Source: Ignavibacteriales bacterium (GTDB lineage Bacteria; Bacteroidota; Ignavibacteria; UBA10030; SZUA-254). Taken from it: a stretch of 64,000 nucleotides of DNA. Position numbers and translations under genes: made by a program. Shown piece after piece: positions 33,902 through 43,555 of this stretch; positions within the stretch are counted from its first letter, which is position 1, and each line of letters starts with the position of its first letter. The notes beneath the pieces are model-generated. The model worked only from the letters and a program-made list of their open reading frames with translations, did not search any database and was not told the origin of the DNA. The stretch is from NCBI GenBank assembly GCA_016214905.1, contig JACRMQ010000004.1, positions 62,001 through 126,000 of the forward strand. Reading direction: 5' to 3'.

Positions 33902-36595
33902 ATGAAACCGATTCTTGTTACAATTCCTATATTGCTACTGCTCTTAACAGGATGTCCCAAAAATGTACCGGATAACCCGTTGGCAAATAAATCACCAAAT
34001 ACTTTTCTCTGGCTTTTCCCCGATTCAACACTTGCCGATGGTACGAGCAAACAGCATATAAAATGGTGGGGGGATGATCCAGATGGAGTAATCAAAGGTT
34101 ATTTATTCTCTTTCGATACTGTCAGATATTATGATTCTACAGGGATTATTGATCCGCTTCATGAGATAGGTTGGAGATGGAGAGAAGGACAAGATACGAT
34201 CATCGCATTCCCATTAGAGCGTAAGCGGCAAACATTTTATGTCGCTGTAAAAGCAGTGGATAATAACTTGGCCACTTCACTCGACGACCAGGCGCTGATA
34301 AGATTTGTCAATGGTGACGCATATTGGGATAAAAATGAAAATGGTTCATTTGATGGAAACGATGTTAAGGTAACATTTCCGGCTAATTCGCTTGATCCGA
34401 CAGCCGCTACACTCGATATGCCCACTCTGAATCAGCCACCAACTGTGGTGTTTTCTCCAAATCCTGCGAATCCGACTGTACCGATGGCACAGCCCGAAAC
34501 GACTTACACAGCAGTTACATTCGCCTGGGTGGGAACAGATCCTGATGGTGATAAAACTATTGTTGAATATCAGATAGCATTAAATGATTTGAATGACACA
34601 ACCAGATTAGTTACTCTAAATGCGAACAATATCAGAGTTCCCGGTAATGATTTTAGATTATCAAATGATTACATTTCACTAATAACTCTTTATGTACCGC
34701 GCAGTAGGAGCGATGCATCAAGCGGTGAAGTCGATGCTGATATTTACAGCGGTTCATTTTTGAAGAGACAAAAAATCGGTACGATCCGCGGATTAAAACT
34801 CGATAGTTTAAATATATTTTATCTTAGGGGAAAAGATATCGCCGGCGATTACAGTCCGTTTATTAGGACTCCCGATCCGGGTAAGAAATGGTTCGTTAAA
34901 AAACCGCAAACAAAATTGTTAGGGATCATCGATTATAATAATAGCGATAGTACAATCGCAAGAAATACATACAGAAAAACATTTTCGAATATAGTTCTTC
35001 CATCCGGAACGGTCAGCAATTATGACGAATTGAATATTGGAAGAGGAGTAACTCTTCAACAGAAAAAAGATGCTTCGGATGGCAGAGCCAATCCGCAGTA
35101 CGGTGTTCTCGTACCACCATTCATCGACCCTGCTTTTACATATACATTGTTTCTTTTTGATTATGTTTTCTGGTACACCGATGTTTATCCAAGCTTACCG
35201 GTCGCTCAATTTTCTTTATTCCATTATTACAGCACTTTGTTTGATGGACATAAAGGTAGAGTGATATTCTCTACATCATTTGAATACAGACCTGATCCAT
35301 TAAATGTTATAAACGACTTCGCTCCGTTAGACAGCATCAGCGCTGTCAATCTTGCAAGCTTTCCTCTGCAGTTACCTCGGTTTGGAGATTCTCGCGTTCT
35401 AGGAGGGTCGATGCTGATTCCGGATTCATCTGAAAGCGATAACATTTATCCGCCACTAAGATTTAATCTGGATAAATACAGTCATTTAGTTTACATTCGA
35501 CCTATATACCGTAGAGCAGACGCGAGATATATATATCATCTTCAAGAAGATGAACAACTTCCAAAGCGTTATTCTTATACGAAAGCGCTCAATGAATTAA
35601 AATCTGTCGCGATCACGAACGGTGCGATGACCGTTTGCGGAACATCGGGTTTAATTCTCAACTCTACTACTGGTGGAGACACATGGAGTCCACAAAAGAG
35701 CGGAACTCAATATACTTTGAATTCCATCCAACTCTTCGATAATCTGAATGGCACTATTGTAGGAGATTCCGGTACAATTCTTCGTACAAATAACGGCGGT
35801 ATGAATTGGACGAGTCAATCAATTCTTACTTACGAAACTTTGGCGGCTGTTGATTTTATAAATTCATCCGCCGGATTGATCGTTGGTTCCCACGGACTCG
35901 TGATACGTACGACCGATGGCGGAGTAAAATGGGATTCATACTCAAGCAGCACAAGAAAAACTTTGCGTGGAGTTGATTATTATGATGCTTCGAACGCTAT
36001 TGCAGTAGGAGATAGTGTGATAATCAAATCGACAGATGGCGGTCTTACGTGGCACACAACAGGTCCGGCAAACCGTACATTGTATGCTGTTCGGTATTTG
36101 AATTCTTCAACGGTTTTTGCGATCGGTGCGAACGGTACATTATTGCGTTCAACCGATGGAGGAGACCAGTGGAATCCGCAACCGGGTCTTTCAGGCCAGT
36201 TACGTTCAATCTTTTTCTTGGATCAAAATAACGGGTGGATATCGGGCAGAGATGGAATTCTTTTCGTAACCTCCGACGGTGGACAAACTTGGACTTCTCA
36301 ATCTGGTTTGGGAATCGGGCTTACTCAACATCTTAATTCGGTTCAATTTTTATCGCCGGAGATCGGTATTTGCACAGGCACCGGTTCGGTGATAATGCGA
36401 ACCACTAACGGTGGTTTGACTTGGACAACGCAACCAAAAGGTTATATTGATCTTGCTGTGATTGATGGAACAAAAAATTTCGTATTTGTGGCTCTTCCAC
36501 TTCATCTGCTGAATGGGAATCCCACTGTCAATGAGGACGGAGGTTATTTAAAACCGTTCTTCGAACATATCCTCCTGAAGGAGTTTGCGCAATGA
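33902..36595 (+). CDS. Lipoprotein with seven Ycf48/Asp-box repeats
   Basis: About 897 residues. Signal peptide with lipobox LLLLLTGC; the start could also be 33896. The N-terminal two thirds hold Fn3/Ig-like segments (VKWDPDG-type: IKWWGDDPDGVIKGYLF, FAWVGTDPDGDKTIVEYQI). The last third is a Ycf48-like beta-propeller with Asp-box motifs TNNGGMNW, TTDGGVKW, STDGGLTW, STDGGDQW, TSDGGQTW and TTNGGLTW. Its stop overlaps the next start by four bases (ATGA). Likely surface lipoprotein; partner of the TonB receptor by context only. Confidence 0.8.
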   Translation: MKPILVTIPILLLLLTGCPKNVPDNPLANKSPNTFLWLFPDSTLADGTSKQHIKWWGDDPDGVIKGYLFSFDTVRYYDSTGIIDPLHEIGWRWREGQDTIIAFPLERKRQTFYVAVKAVDNNLATSLDDQALIRFVNGDAYWDKNENGSFDGNDVKVTFPANSLDPTAATLDMPTLNQPPTVVFSPNPANPTVPMAQPETTYTAVTFAWVGTDPDGDKTIVEYQIALNDLNDTTRLVTLNANNIRVPGNDFRLSNDYISLITLYVPRSRSDASSGEVDADIYSGSFLKRQKIGTIRGLKLDSLNIFYLRGKDIAGDYSPFIRTPDPGKKWFVKKPQTKLLGIIDYNNSDSTIARNTYRKTFSNIVLPSGTVSNYDELNIGRGVTLQQKKDASDGRANPQYGVLVPPFIDPAFTYTLFLFDYVFWYTDVYPSLPVAQFSLFHYYSTLFDGHKGRVIFSTSFEYRPDPLNVINDFAPLDSISAVNLASFPLQLPRFGDSRVLGGSMLIPDSSESDNIYPPLRFNLDKYSHLVYIRPIYRRADARYIYHLQEDEQLPKRYSYTKALNELKSVAITNGAMTVCGTSGLILNSTTGGDTWSPQKSGTQYTLNSIQLFDNLNGTIVGDSGTILRTNNGGMNWTSQSILTYETLAAVDFINSSAGLIVGSHGLVIRTTDGGVKWDSYSSSTRKTLRGVDYYDASNAIAVGDSVIIKSTDGGLTWHTTGPANRTLYAVRYLNSSTVFAIGANGTLLRSTDGGDQWNPQPGLSGQLRSIFFLDQNNGWISGRDGILFVTSDGGQTWTSQSGLGIGLTQHLNSVQFLSPEIGICTGTGSVIMRTTNGGLTWTTQPKGYIDLAVIDGTKNFVFVALPLHLLNGNPTVNEDGGYLKPFFEHILLKEFAQ

Positions 36596-39495
36596 CCAAT
36601 GCTAAAATTAAATATCAGATATTTTTTATTTTGTTGATATCGTTGTCTTCAGTATTGATTTCATTTTCGCAGACGACAGGTAAAGGGACGATTAAAGGAA
36701 CAGTCAGCGATATGAAGGGAAAAGAAACATTGCCAAGCGCTAACATTACCGTGAAAGGAACATATTACGGAGCGGTGAGCAGTTTCGATGGTACATTCAC
36801 GATAACCAACATCAATCCGGGAACATATACAGTTGAAGTATCATTGCTTGGCTATAAAACAGTCCAGTTCACAGGTTATAAAGTAACGGCTGGTGAAACT
36901 ACTACAATGGATGTTAAAATGGAAGAAACTGTTCTAAGCCTGGGACAGGAAGTAGTTATCATCGGCGAGAAGCCTTTATTCAATATCGAAGAAACCCAAA
37001 GTACCAGATCAATATCGAGTGAAGATATAAAAGTCGCAGCTGTTCAAACGGTAAAAGATGTTGTCTCGATGCAGGCGGGTGTTGTTCAATCGGATAATGA
37101 AATTCATATCAGAGGCGGACGCACATACGAGAATTCATATTTGTTGGATGGTATTTCTGTTCAAGACGCATTAGGTGGAACAGGTTTCGGCTTACAACTC
37201 AGCCCCGGGGCAATTCAAGAAGTAGAAGTTATTACAGGGGGTTATAACGCGGAATACGGACAGGCAACTTCAGGCGTTGTCAACATTACAACAAAAGAGG
37301 GATCTACGAAATATTCAGGTTCTGCAGGATACCGTCGCGATAATTTGGGATTTAATAAAAATGATTTGTCTAACGGTAACACAGATATTTATGAACTGAG
37401 CTTAAGCGGACCCGAGCCGATAACGTCGCAGATACTGCCGATGTTTAATTTGAACATTCCCGGGACGGTAAGTTTCTTCGGGACCTTCTACGCCAATTTT
37501 GCTGATGGTTATACACGATGGGTGGAGAAATTGCAGAGTGGAAAGCCGGTTGGTTATGAAAGTAGGGTGCCGAAGCAACTTTATTCATCATTCTTCCCCG
37601 GTCAAACATTCCTGTCCCCACGTCGTAGTAACAATTGGTCGTGGTTAACTAAATTGACATGGAAACCTACATCTACTTTGAAACTTTCTTATGGATATTC
37701 AAGTTCAATAGCAATCGATCAGAATTCGCAAACAGTTCAGGCGACATTGGAACGTGTCGAACCAAATCCCGGATATCAATTTGATTTTCAGAACATTCCG
37801 GATAGTTCCAATACATTTGCCCAACGGAATATTCAGCACTCGTTATCCTTCACGCACACTCTCAGTTCAAAAACATTTTACGAACTGAAATTCAGCCGGT
37901 ACACCGCTCATGTTCGCGGAGATGCGAACGGAAAATCTTATGAATATTATACGGAACCGAAAGATATTATTACACTTCCGATCGAATATTATAATTTAAA
38001 CAGAGATACAATCGGTGTAATACCCGGTGATGGTTTTTACGATCTTGGAAATCCTACGCGATGGCGCGATCATTATTTGAGTGAGTATACATTCAAAGGA
38101 GATTTAACGAATCATTTCACCGAAAAGCATAAATTTAAAACCGGTTTTGAAGCACGATTTCAATATATGCAAATGATCGATCTTGTCGCCCCTTGGTATA
38201 AACCACTCGGTTTGAATTACGATATTTATCAGGTCAAACCTGCGCAAGGAGCTTTGTATGCTCAGGATAATATTGTGTTAAAAGGAATGATACTTAATTT
38301 TGGTTTGCGATTCGATTATTGGTTCCCCGGAAAATTTGTCGATTCAACATTAAATCTTCCATCTGATTCGATAAATGTGTCTCCGCAAATTCAGAAAGCA
38401 TATTTTGATGAAACATATAATCTGTTCGGAAGAAGATGGAAAGCGAGAATAAGTCCGCGCATCGGAATTTCACATCCCGTATCCGATAATCAGACATTAT
38501 TTTTCTCTTATGGTCATTTTTCAAAGTTACCCAGACCTCAGTTTATCTATTCTAAGTTAGCAAAAACAAGCGCGAAGTCGACATTCCAAACGATAGGAAA
38601 TCCGAACCTGAATCCTGAAACAACTGTCTCATACGAGCTTGGCTTGCGGAATCAGTTGAGCGACAAGTATGTTCTTACGGTCACCGCATATTATAAAGAT
38701 ATATTTGATTACATCACCGCACGTTCAGTCCGTGTACAAGCATCAAGACTTTCAAGCGGTTCATACACCACATATATTAATCAGGATTACAGCCGCGTAC
38801 GCGGTGTTGAAGTTGAGTTCAAAGGCAGGTACAGCGAATGGTTGCGCGGTACATTCTCCGGATCGTATTCTATCGCAACCGGGAAAAGTTCCGCCGCCGA
38901 TGAAGCAGTTTATAATCTCCAATTAGGTCTCGAAGAAAATATTAAAGAAGTTCCTATGATTTTCGATAGACCTCTTCAGCTAAGTTTAAATCTCAATCTT
39001 AATTGCAGAAAGAACGAACCATTCTTCGGTTTTGGCAAAGGTATTTTAGACGATTATAATATGTTTGTACGCTTCTTCTATCAATCCGGAAAACGGTATA
39101 CACCGCAAATATTGGTCGGGTATGATAAGAATAATCTTTCACCATATTTTGCCGATCTACTTGGTAGGCCAATTTACATTCCTGACTATAAACATCCATA
39201 TGCCAGTACGTCTGAAAATTGGTTCTACATCGACTTGAATTTTGAAAAGTATATTGATATCAACATCGGGAAACTCGCGTTATCGTTCGAGATACAAAAT
39301 CTATTAAACAGAAAAAATTCTCAGATCATCAATCCAATAACGGGAAGAGCGTACGAATATGGTGACCCAACCGTTCAATCGGCGAACGATCCTATTTATC
39401 CTGATTTGACTTATCCTGTCAGTCCATATCCATATAATCCTGCGCGATATCTTACACCGCGTACCTATCGACTTGGTCTTGAGTTCCGGTTTTAA
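36592..39495 (+). CDS. TonB-dependent outer-membrane receptor with carboxypeptidase-like N-domain
   Basis: 967 residues. Signal peptide, then a CarboxypepD_reg-like domain (GTIKGTVSDMKGKETLPSAN, SFDGTFTITNINPGTYTVEV), a plug (IHIRGGRTYENSYLLDG, ITGGYNAEYGQATSGVVNI) and a 22-strand-type barrel ending in the Phe-terminated strand RTYRLGLEFRF. Such receptors take up large ligands through the outer membrane using TonB energy; here, as often in this phylum, one is encoded within a group of exported proteins. Substrate unknown. Overlaps the preceding gene by four bases and is followed after three bases by the PorV-like gene. Confidence 0.93.
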   Translation: MTNAKIKYQIFFILLISLSSVLISFSQTTGKGTIKGTVSDMKGKETLPSANITVKGTYYGAVSSFDGTFTITNINPGTYTVEVSLLGYKTVQFTGYKVTAGETTTMDVKMEETVLSLGQEVVIIGEKPLFNIEETQSTRSISSEDIKVAAVQTVKDVVSMQAGVVQSDNEIHIRGGRTYENSYLLDGISVQDALGGTGFGLQLSPGAIQEVEVITGGYNAEYGQATSGVVNITTKEGSTKYSGSAGYRRDNLGFNKNDLSNGNTDIYELSLSGPEPITSQILPMFNLNIPGTVSFFGTFYANFADGYTRWVEKLQSGKPVGYESRVPKQLYSSFFPGQTFLSPRRSNNWSWLTKLTWKPTSTLKLSYGYSSSIAIDQNSQTVQATLERVEPNPGYQFDFQNIPDSSNTFAQRNIQHSLSFTHTLSSKTFYELKFSRYTAHVRGDANGKSYEYYTEPKDIITLPIEYYNLNRDTIGVIPGDGFYDLGNPTRWRDHYLSEYTFKGDLTNHFTEKHKFKTGFEARFQYMQMIDLVAPWYKPLGLNYDIYQVKPAQGALYAQDNIVLKGMILNFGLRFDYWFPGKFVDSTLNLPSDSINVSPQIQKAYFDETYNLFGRRWKARISPRIGISHPVSDNQTLFFSYGHFSKLPRPQFIYSKLAKTSAKSTFQTIGNPNLNPETTVSYELGLRNQLSDKYVLTVTAYYKDIFDYITARSVRVQASRLSSGSYTTYINQDYSRVRGVEVEFKGRYSEWLRGTFSGSYSIATGKSSAADEAVYNLQLGLEENIKEVPMIFDRPLQLSLNLNLNCRKNEPFFGFGKGILDDYNMFVRFFYQSGKRYTPQILVGYDKNNLSPYFADLLGRPIYIPDYKHPYASTSENWFYIDLNFEKYIDINIGKLALSFEIQNLLNRKNSQIINPITGRAYEYGDPTVQSANDPIYPDLTYPVSPYPYNPARYLTPRTYRLGLEFRF

Positions 39496-39498
39496 TTT

Positions 39499-40524
39499 AT
39501 GAAAAATATAATGTTAAATAGATTATTTGTTATCTCTTTTGTGATTGGATTTGCAATTCAATTTTCTCATGGTCAATTAATTCCCAATTTAGGCGGACAA
39601 CGCGCCGGCATTTCGGCATTTCAGTTTTTGAAGATTGGAGTCGGCGCTCGCGCAGTTGGAGTCGGAGAAAGCTTCATCGCGATGGCGAACGACGTTACCG
39701 CACTTTATTGGAATCCGGCAGGATTGACACAATTCAATGAAAATCAAATTACCTTCTCACACACCGAATATTTGGTAGACTTGAAGCACGAGTTTTTCGG
39801 TGGTGTATATCATCTCACAACATCCGACGCGATTGGTGTTTCATTGACATCTCTTTATACCGATCCGATGGAAATTACGACCGAAACTTTACCTAAAGGA
39901 ACCGGGCGCTATTTTAAATTCGGTGATTTAGCTTTCGGTCTGAGTTATGCGAGGAGAATGACAGACCAATTCAGCTTCGGGATTACAATCAAATATATTG
40001 AAGAGACACTAGATATATTGAAGATGCGCGGAACTATGGTAGACCTTGGCACTTACTACTGGACCGGCTTGGGTTCTTCACGTTTTGCCATTGTGATAAC
40101 AAATTTTGGCGGAGATGTTGCTCCATCCGGTAGTGTAACAACGTTCGATGGCAGTAAGGTGAATTCATTCCAATCGTTCTCACCGCCGACCCAATTTAAA
40201 ATCGGGTTCGCCATGGAACCGTACGAAACAGAAACGCATAAAATTACCACTTCCATCGAATTAAATCATCCGAACGACAATGCGGAAAACGTTCATCTCG
40301 GAGCGGAATATAAATGGGAGGATTGGTTATTCGTTCGCGCAGGATTCAAAAGAACCATCGGCGAAACTTTGTTAGGCAGAGATAACGCCGCTTCAAATGA
40401 TATAAGTTTCGGTGTCGGGGTTCTCGTTCCTGTTCTTACATCGAAGGTCGGATTTGATTATTCATTTTCGAATTACAATCTTCTCGGCACCGTTCATAGA
40501 ATTTCAGTAAACCTGGCATATTAA
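39499..40524 (+). CDS. PorV/PorQ-family outer-membrane protein
   Basis: 341 residues with a signal peptide (QFSHGQ). The N-terminal GVGARAVGVGESFIAMANDVTALYWNPAGL block is the family signature (FadL-like barrel). PorV shuttles type IX secretion substrates to the surface machinery in characterised species. Located between a TonB receptor and an NHL lipoprotein, with one- to three-base gaps, and near a gene whose product has a sorting domain; a secretion role is therefore plausible. Confidence 0.88.
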   Translation: MKNIMLNRLFVISFVIGFAIQFSHGQLIPNLGGQRAGISAFQFLKIGVGARAVGVGESFIAMANDVTALYWNPAGLTQFNENQITFSHTEYLVDLKHEFFGGVYHLTTSDAIGVSLTSLYTDPMEITTETLPKGTGRYFKFGDLAFGLSYARRMTDQFSFGITIKYIEETLDILKMRGTMVDLGTYYWTGLGSSRFAIVITNFGGDVAPSGSVTTFDGSKVNSFQSFSPPTQFKIGFAMEPYETETHKITTSIELNHPNDNAENVHLGAEYKWEDWLFVRAGFKRTIGETLLGRDNAASNDISFGVGVLVPVLTSKVGFDYSFSNYNLLGTVHRISVNLAY

Positions 40525-40525
40525 A

Positions 40526-41713
40526 ATGACTAAGTATTTATTCATACTCATACTTTCAATAACCATCTTTATGATTTGCCTTGGTGGTTGTGAACAAAAA
40601 ATAACTCCCCCAACTGCCAAATCTTCCGGCACTAATCGTCTGGGAGACACAAGTTACGTGGAAATCTCTCCACCTTGGAGCGTCCCCGGAAGTCCAAGAG
40701 CGTTACTCATCGGGAATGATCAGCTAATGTATGTCGCTGATTATGAGAATAATCAGATTCATATGATGGATGCAGGCGGAACGATCTTGATGAGTCGTAG
40801 TATATTACATCCGTTGGCGCTTGCGCAAAATTCAAAACTTGATCTTTATGTCTGTGCGGAAGTTGTGAATCCTAAAACGCTCGACACGATGGGAGCGATT
40901 TACAGAATAAATCTTGTCAGATGGGACACAGTCTACATCGCGGGAATTAAGATAGATACGCTCTTACACGATACATCATACGTTTATCGAGATACATCAT
41001 ATTTTTATAATCATAATATTGCCGATGCTCATATGCGGCTCATCTATTCGGAGCCGGCTAGGCCACAAAGACGGTTTGTCGGAATCGGAATCTTACCCAA
41101 AAACGGTTTCCTTGTCGCCCGAACCGGACCGGATAATAGCAGCTTCGTTGATCCTGACACACGCGTGTTGCGATTCAAACCAAACGAAGAATTCGAAACA
41201 CCCATTGGAGATCTTGTCACACGTGCCAGCGGCGGAACTGCAATTACCGATATAAGAGCTTTAACCGGATTGATGGTATTTCCTTCGAGCAGTGATTTTA
41301 TCCTGACGCAAAACAGTATGCAAGACGCATTTGGTGCTATCTGGATGGTCTATTATGAAACAAATGATTTTATCGGATGGAGACCCAAATACGATCCTTC
41401 AATTTCATCTCAAAGCGGTACAGACATTGTAAGACCGAGACGATTCCTGAATGCCACAGCGGCGGCGTATGATAAACGACGAAGGGAAATATTCGTTGTT
41501 GATTCGGAATTAGACAGCGTGGTTAAATTTAGTCTGCTCGGACAATTTAAATCGGAATCTTTCGGCAAAGCAATTACCGCCCAGAATGGACTCCCGGCAA
41601 TTTCTCATCCGTCCGGTATCGCATACTCCAACGATTGTACTCTTTACATTGCTGATACAGGTAATAAACTAATTCGGAGATTTCGTCTTTCAACACAACT
41701 TCAGTGTAATTGA
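40526..41713 (+). CDS. NHL-repeat lipoprotein
   Basis: 395 residues with lipobox MICLGGCEQ. The mature part is a beta-propeller with NHL-like blades (GNDQLMYVADYENNQIHMMD, REIFVVDSELDSVVKFSLLG, CTLYIADTGNKLIRRF). Starts one base after the PorV-like gene. Probably outer-membrane anchored; function unknown. Confidence 0.78.
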   Translation: MTKYLFILILSITIFMICLGGCEQKITPPTAKSSGTNRLGDTSYVEISPPWSVPGSPRALLIGNDQLMYVADYENNQIHMMDAGGTILMSRSILHPLALAQNSKLDLYVCAEVVNPKTLDTMGAIYRINLVRWDTVYIAGIKIDTLLHDTSYVYRDTSYFYNHNIADAHMRLIYSEPARPQRRFVGIGILPKNGFLVARTGPDNSSFVDPDTRVLRFKPNEEFETPIGDLVTRASGGTAITDIRALTGLMVFPSSSDFILTQNSMQDAFGAIWMVYYETNDFIGWRPKYDPSISSQSGTDIVRPRRFLNATAAAYDKRRREIFVVDSELDSVVKFSLLGQFKSESFGKAITAQNGLPAISHPSGIAYSNDCTLYIADTGNKLIRRFRLSTQLQCN

Positions 41714-41717
41714 CCAT

Positions 41718-42794
41718 ATGAAAAAATTATTACTTCTCCTCCTGATTGTCGGGATGTGCGGTGTTTTATATCCTCAATCTTCTAATATAATAGGAACATA
41801 TTCAATAGTCGGGTGGGATTCAGCCACCGGCGATTTAGGAATTGCAGTTCAATCAAAATTCCTTGGTGTTGGCGCTGTTGTTCCTTACGCAAAAGCGGGT
41901 GTTGGCGCAATTGCTACTCAGGCATTTGCCAATACATCATTTGGTCCGAAAGGATTATCACTTCTGGAAACAGGTTTAAGCGCGCAAGAGGTTGTGTCAT
42001 TGTTGTTAGCCGGCGATTCGGCAATCTCAGAACGTCAAATAGGAATTGTTGACGCACGTGGTAATGCTTTTTCCCACACCGGATCAAAATGTGTAAACTA
42101 TGCAGGTCAAATTACCGGTAAAGGATATACCGTACAAGGAAATATTCTTACCGGACGAGAAGTTGTGGAAGGAATGGCGCATGCATTTGAAAATACGGGT
42201 GGTGACCTTGCCGATCGACTCTTAAGTGCCCTTGAAGCAGGCGAGAGGGCAGGTGGTGATAAGCGTGGCAGACAATCTGCGGTGTTATTAGTTGTGAGAG
42301 ACAAAGGCGGTTACGCCGGAATGAACGATAGGTTCATCGATATACGCGTAGATGATGATACACTGCCTTTGGTTCAATTACGTCGCATATATAATCTGTG
42401 GCAATCGACATATTTATTTGAAGCGAGGTTCAGAACAATTGCCGAGTTCGAGAAACAAAAAAAATATATAGCGGCAGATGTTGAGCGGAAAAGAGTAACA
42501 GAGCAATTTAACGCTCAGTTGCGCAGCCGACCTGATGATCCGAAAATGCTCAACCAGATTGCATTGTTTTTAACGACGAATAATATCGATAAAATTCAAG
42601 CATTAGAAATTGCAAAGAGAGCTGCACGCTTAGCTCCCGCAGATTTGAACGTGCTAAATACATTAGCCGAATGCCATTACCAGCTTCAGCATTATGATGA
42701 AGCGATTGCAATTCAATCAGAGCTTGTTGCAAAAGATCCATCGAATGATTTATTCTGGAAACAGTTGCAAAAAATTAAAGAAGCGAAACACTAG
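41718..42794 (+). CDS. Exported DUF1028 protein with TPR-like tail
   Basis: 358 residues: signal peptide (GVLYPQSS), then the DUF1028 domain (SIVGWDSATGDLGIAVQSK, VGAIATQAFANTSFGPKGL, GNAFSHTGSKC), an Ntn-hydrolase-like fold of unknown chemistry, and about 90 C-terminal residues of helical repeat (ALEIAKRAARLAPADLNVLN, TLAECHYQLQHYDEAIAIQ), TPR-like. It follows the NHL lipoprotein after four bases and closes the six-gene cluster. The predicted export is a little unusual, as many DUF1028 proteins appear cytosolic. Confidence 0.85.
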   Translation: MKKLLLLLLIVGMCGVLYPQSSNIIGTYSIVGWDSATGDLGIAVQSKFLGVGAVVPYAKAGVGAIATQAFANTSFGPKGLSLLETGLSAQEVVSLLLAGDSAISERQIGIVDARGNAFSHTGSKCVNYAGQITGKGYTVQGNILTGREVVEGMAHAFENTGGDLADRLLSALEAGERAGGDKRGRQSAVLLVVRDKGGYAGMNDRFIDIRVDDDTLPLVQLRRIYNLWQSTYLFEARFRTIAEFEKQKKYIAADVERKRVTEQFNAQLRSRPDDPKMLNQIALFLTTNNIDKIQALEIAKRAARLAPADLNVLNTLAECHYQLQHYDEAIAIQSELVAKDPSNDLFWKQLQKIKEAKH

Positions 42795-42831
42795 GATAAA
42801 AATCGTTCAGGAACAGATAGCCGATAAAATT

Positions 42832-42907
42832 TTGCAACTCAAACGATAAATTAGCACATTAATACAATAAAAAATTAAGTTACATCCACGGAGAGGTGGG
42901 TGAGTGG
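42832..42907 (+). repeat. Direct repeat copy A: tRNA-Ser promoter plus 5' part of tRNA
   Basis: 76 bases matching 43498-43573 with three mismatches. It contains TTGCAA-17-CACATT, the decayed form of the functional copy's TTGCAA-17-TACATT, followed by the first 18 bases of tRNA-Ser. Confidence 0.9.
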
Positions 42908-43041
42908 TCGGTTCAAATCGAAGATTTGAACAAGATCTCGTCCCGCAAAAGCGGGACGGACTTAAACCAACGGTTTGTTCGATTCCGCAATGCGGAATCG
43001 GAATCTCGTTCCGCTTCGAAGCGGAACGGACTAGACCGCTC
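42890..43041 (+). pseudogene. tRNA-Ser(GCT) pseudogene broken by two 53-base double-hairpin inserts
   Basis: tRNA bases 1-18 (42890-42907) are followed by insert 1 (42908-42960), tRNA bases CTTAAACCAACGGTTTG (42961-42977), insert 2 (42978-43030), then the decayed continuation CTAGACCG. Insert 1 lies in the D-loop; insert 2 splits the anticodon (G|CT). Both inserts are exactly 53 bases, with two hairpins each, an ATCTC linker and a terminal GGA. The 3' half of the tRNA is only faintly recognisable (near 43082-43120). Confidence 0.8.
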
Positions 43042-43149
43042 AAGAAGAATAAGCAGTTGGCGAATAGTTATCGGGAAGATTGTATCGAGAGGGTTCATGA
43101 AAAGCAGAATATTCTTTCCATAAAAAGAATTTAATTATAAACAGGGTAA

Positions 43150-43440
43150 ATGAAATATTTTGTTTATATAATATATTCGCAGAAGTTTAAAAGAACCTAT
43201 GTAGGCCAAACCCGTAATCTTGAAAATCGTTTAAGCTTTCACAATTATGGTAAAGTGAGGTCGACAAAATATTATCGCCCGTGGCTTCTCTTGTACTATG
43301 AAGAATTTGCTACTCGTTCTGAAGCGATGAATCGTGAAAGGTGGTATAAAACTCCAACTGGTAGAAAAATGATTGGGGAGTTGATAATGAAGATGAAACC
43401 TAACTCCCTGGCCATCATGGCGAATAATAGAAGAGAGTGA
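43150..43440 (+). CDS. Minimal GIY-YIG nuclease domain protein next to tRNA-Ser(GCT)
   Basis: 96 residues: KYFVYIIYS, TYVGQTRNLENRLSFHN (catalytic Tyr and Arg) and MNRERWYKTPTGRKM (Glu of the active site). Same single-domain type as the gene at 31171, but clearly a different sequence. A GGGTAAATG start follows the broken tRNA-Ser; the intact tRNA-Ser and its promoter copy begin 58 bases after the stop. The gene therefore lies inside a 666-base unit bounded by direct repeats of the tRNA promoter region. Confidence 0.88.
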   Translation: MKYFVYIIYSQKFKRTYVGQTRNLENRLSFHNYGKVRSTKYYRPWLLLYYEEFATRSEAMNRERWYKTPTGRKMIGELIMKMKPNSLAIMANNRRE

Positions 43441-43497
43441 TAGAAAAATTAGTTAACCACCCCTTGATTAGCAAAGACAATTCCGTAAAATGGAATC

Positions 43498-43526
43498 TTG
43501 CAACTCAAACGATAAATTAGTACATT
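43498..43526 (+). promoter_or_regulatory. Promoter of intact tRNA-Ser(GCT)
   Basis: TTGCAA (43498-43503), 17 bases, TACATT (43521-43526), 29 bases before the tRNA. The duplicated upstream copy has CACATT instead, so only this one looks active. Confidence 0.6.
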
Positions 43527-43555
43527 ATTACAACAAAAAATTAAGTTACATCCAC

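Noticed and set aside
43082-43120. A second functional tRNA-Ser 3' half after the hairpin inserts
   Set aside because: Only a short GAG-type and TTCA similarity remains; acceptor pairing with GGAGAGG is lost, so it is a decayed remnant at best.
42904-43134. Small frames of 60-78 codons through the hairpin region at 42.9-43.1 kb
   Set aside because: Palindromic DNA gives mirrored frames on both strands; no start signals and no resemblance to proteins.
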